Under the pieces are notes generated by a model that worked only from the letters and a program-made list of their open reading frames with translations, was not told the DNA's origin and searched no databases. A DNA stretch of 64,000 nucleotides from Chitinophaga sp. CF118 (GTDB taxonomy: Bacteria > Bacteroidota > Bacteroidia > Chitinophagales > Chitinophagaceae): assembly GCF_900112615.1 (NCBI RefSeq), contig NZ_FOMK01000001.1:1798001-1862000 (forward strand). The letters run 5' to 3'. Numbering within the stretch: the stretch's first letter is position 1; every line of letters begins with the position of its first letter. Made by a program: the position numbers and the translations under genes. Of this stretch, positions 63,943-64,000 are shown in pieces.

Positions 63943-64000
63943 CTATTTAAATCCTGCTTCGCTAAAAGCAGTTTCAATATCCCCAAGATCGGCCTTTACA
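63943..64000 (-). CDS. 3' end of a gene cut by the window edge
   Basis: The last 18 codons before a TAG read VKADLGDIETAFSEAGFK on the minus strand; the rest lies past 64000. The stretch has a helix-like composition. It is too short for a family call. Confidence 0.5.
   Translation of the reverse strand, partial: VKADLGDIETAFSEAGFK

Overview
The window reads as chromosomal DNA of a member of the Bacteroidota, most likely Chitinophagaceae (Chitinophaga-like). The sequence supports this with four SusC/SusD outer-membrane uptake pairs, a type IX secretion component (PorZ-like) with a T9SS C-terminal sorting domain next to recO, a MoxR/DUF58/BatA aerotolerance-type operon, and several TAnnTTTG promoter elements of the Bacteroidota sigma factor. 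I saw no tRNA, rRNA, CRISPR array, prophage or intact insertion sequence.

Layout. 1-12.4 kb: a truncated polytopic membrane protein, ArfB ribosome rescue factor, polysaccharide flippase, DUF2281 protein, MBL hydrolase, and a large TolB-propeller/outer-membrane barrel protein. These are followed by a minus-strand operon (membrane protein, winged-helix regulator, CreD, DgkA-type kinase), a class III aminotransferase and a gamma-carbonic anhydrase. 12.4-18 kb: two tandem micro-lipoproteins, RsgA, and the BatA, BatX-like, DUF58 and MoxR operon. 18-31.6 kb: mostly housekeeping (cyclophilin, GcvH, VanZ-like, OmpA-like lipoprotein, RF1, amidohydrolase, MscS channel, redox-less thioredoxin-fold protein, MerR regulator, M23 peptidase, AlaRS, a split TonB-associated-type protein, double-PDZ protein).

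31.7-57.4 kb is the accessory part: an aldehyde dehydrogenase, four complete SusD-SusC pairs on the minus strand and the degraded 3' end of a fifth susD. gatB and a TlpA-type thioredoxin lie between the first pair and the rest. A catalytically impaired IS1595/ISXO2-type transposase derivative closes the region. The outer two SusCD pairs belong to one subtype and the inner two to another (A-B-B-A). No glycoside hydrolase, SusE/F, or ECF sigma/anti-sigma gene accompanies them. 57.5-64 kb: an RND/MMPL exporter, porZ, recO, an LpxH-like phosphoesterase and the 3' end of one more gene.

How the genes work together. The CreD operon looks self-controlled: near-identical palindromes lie just upstream of its first gene and of creD, and the first overlaps a good TTTG/TAnnTTTG promoter. 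The SusCD block would give TonB-dependent import of several distinct ligands. PorZ implies a type IX secretion system encoded elsewhere. The observations I rate highest are the palindrome pair, the domesticated transposase, the SusD relic and mirrored SusCD array, the split TonB-associated gene, and the tandem Cys-containing micro-lipoproteins. None of these has been tested by database search here.
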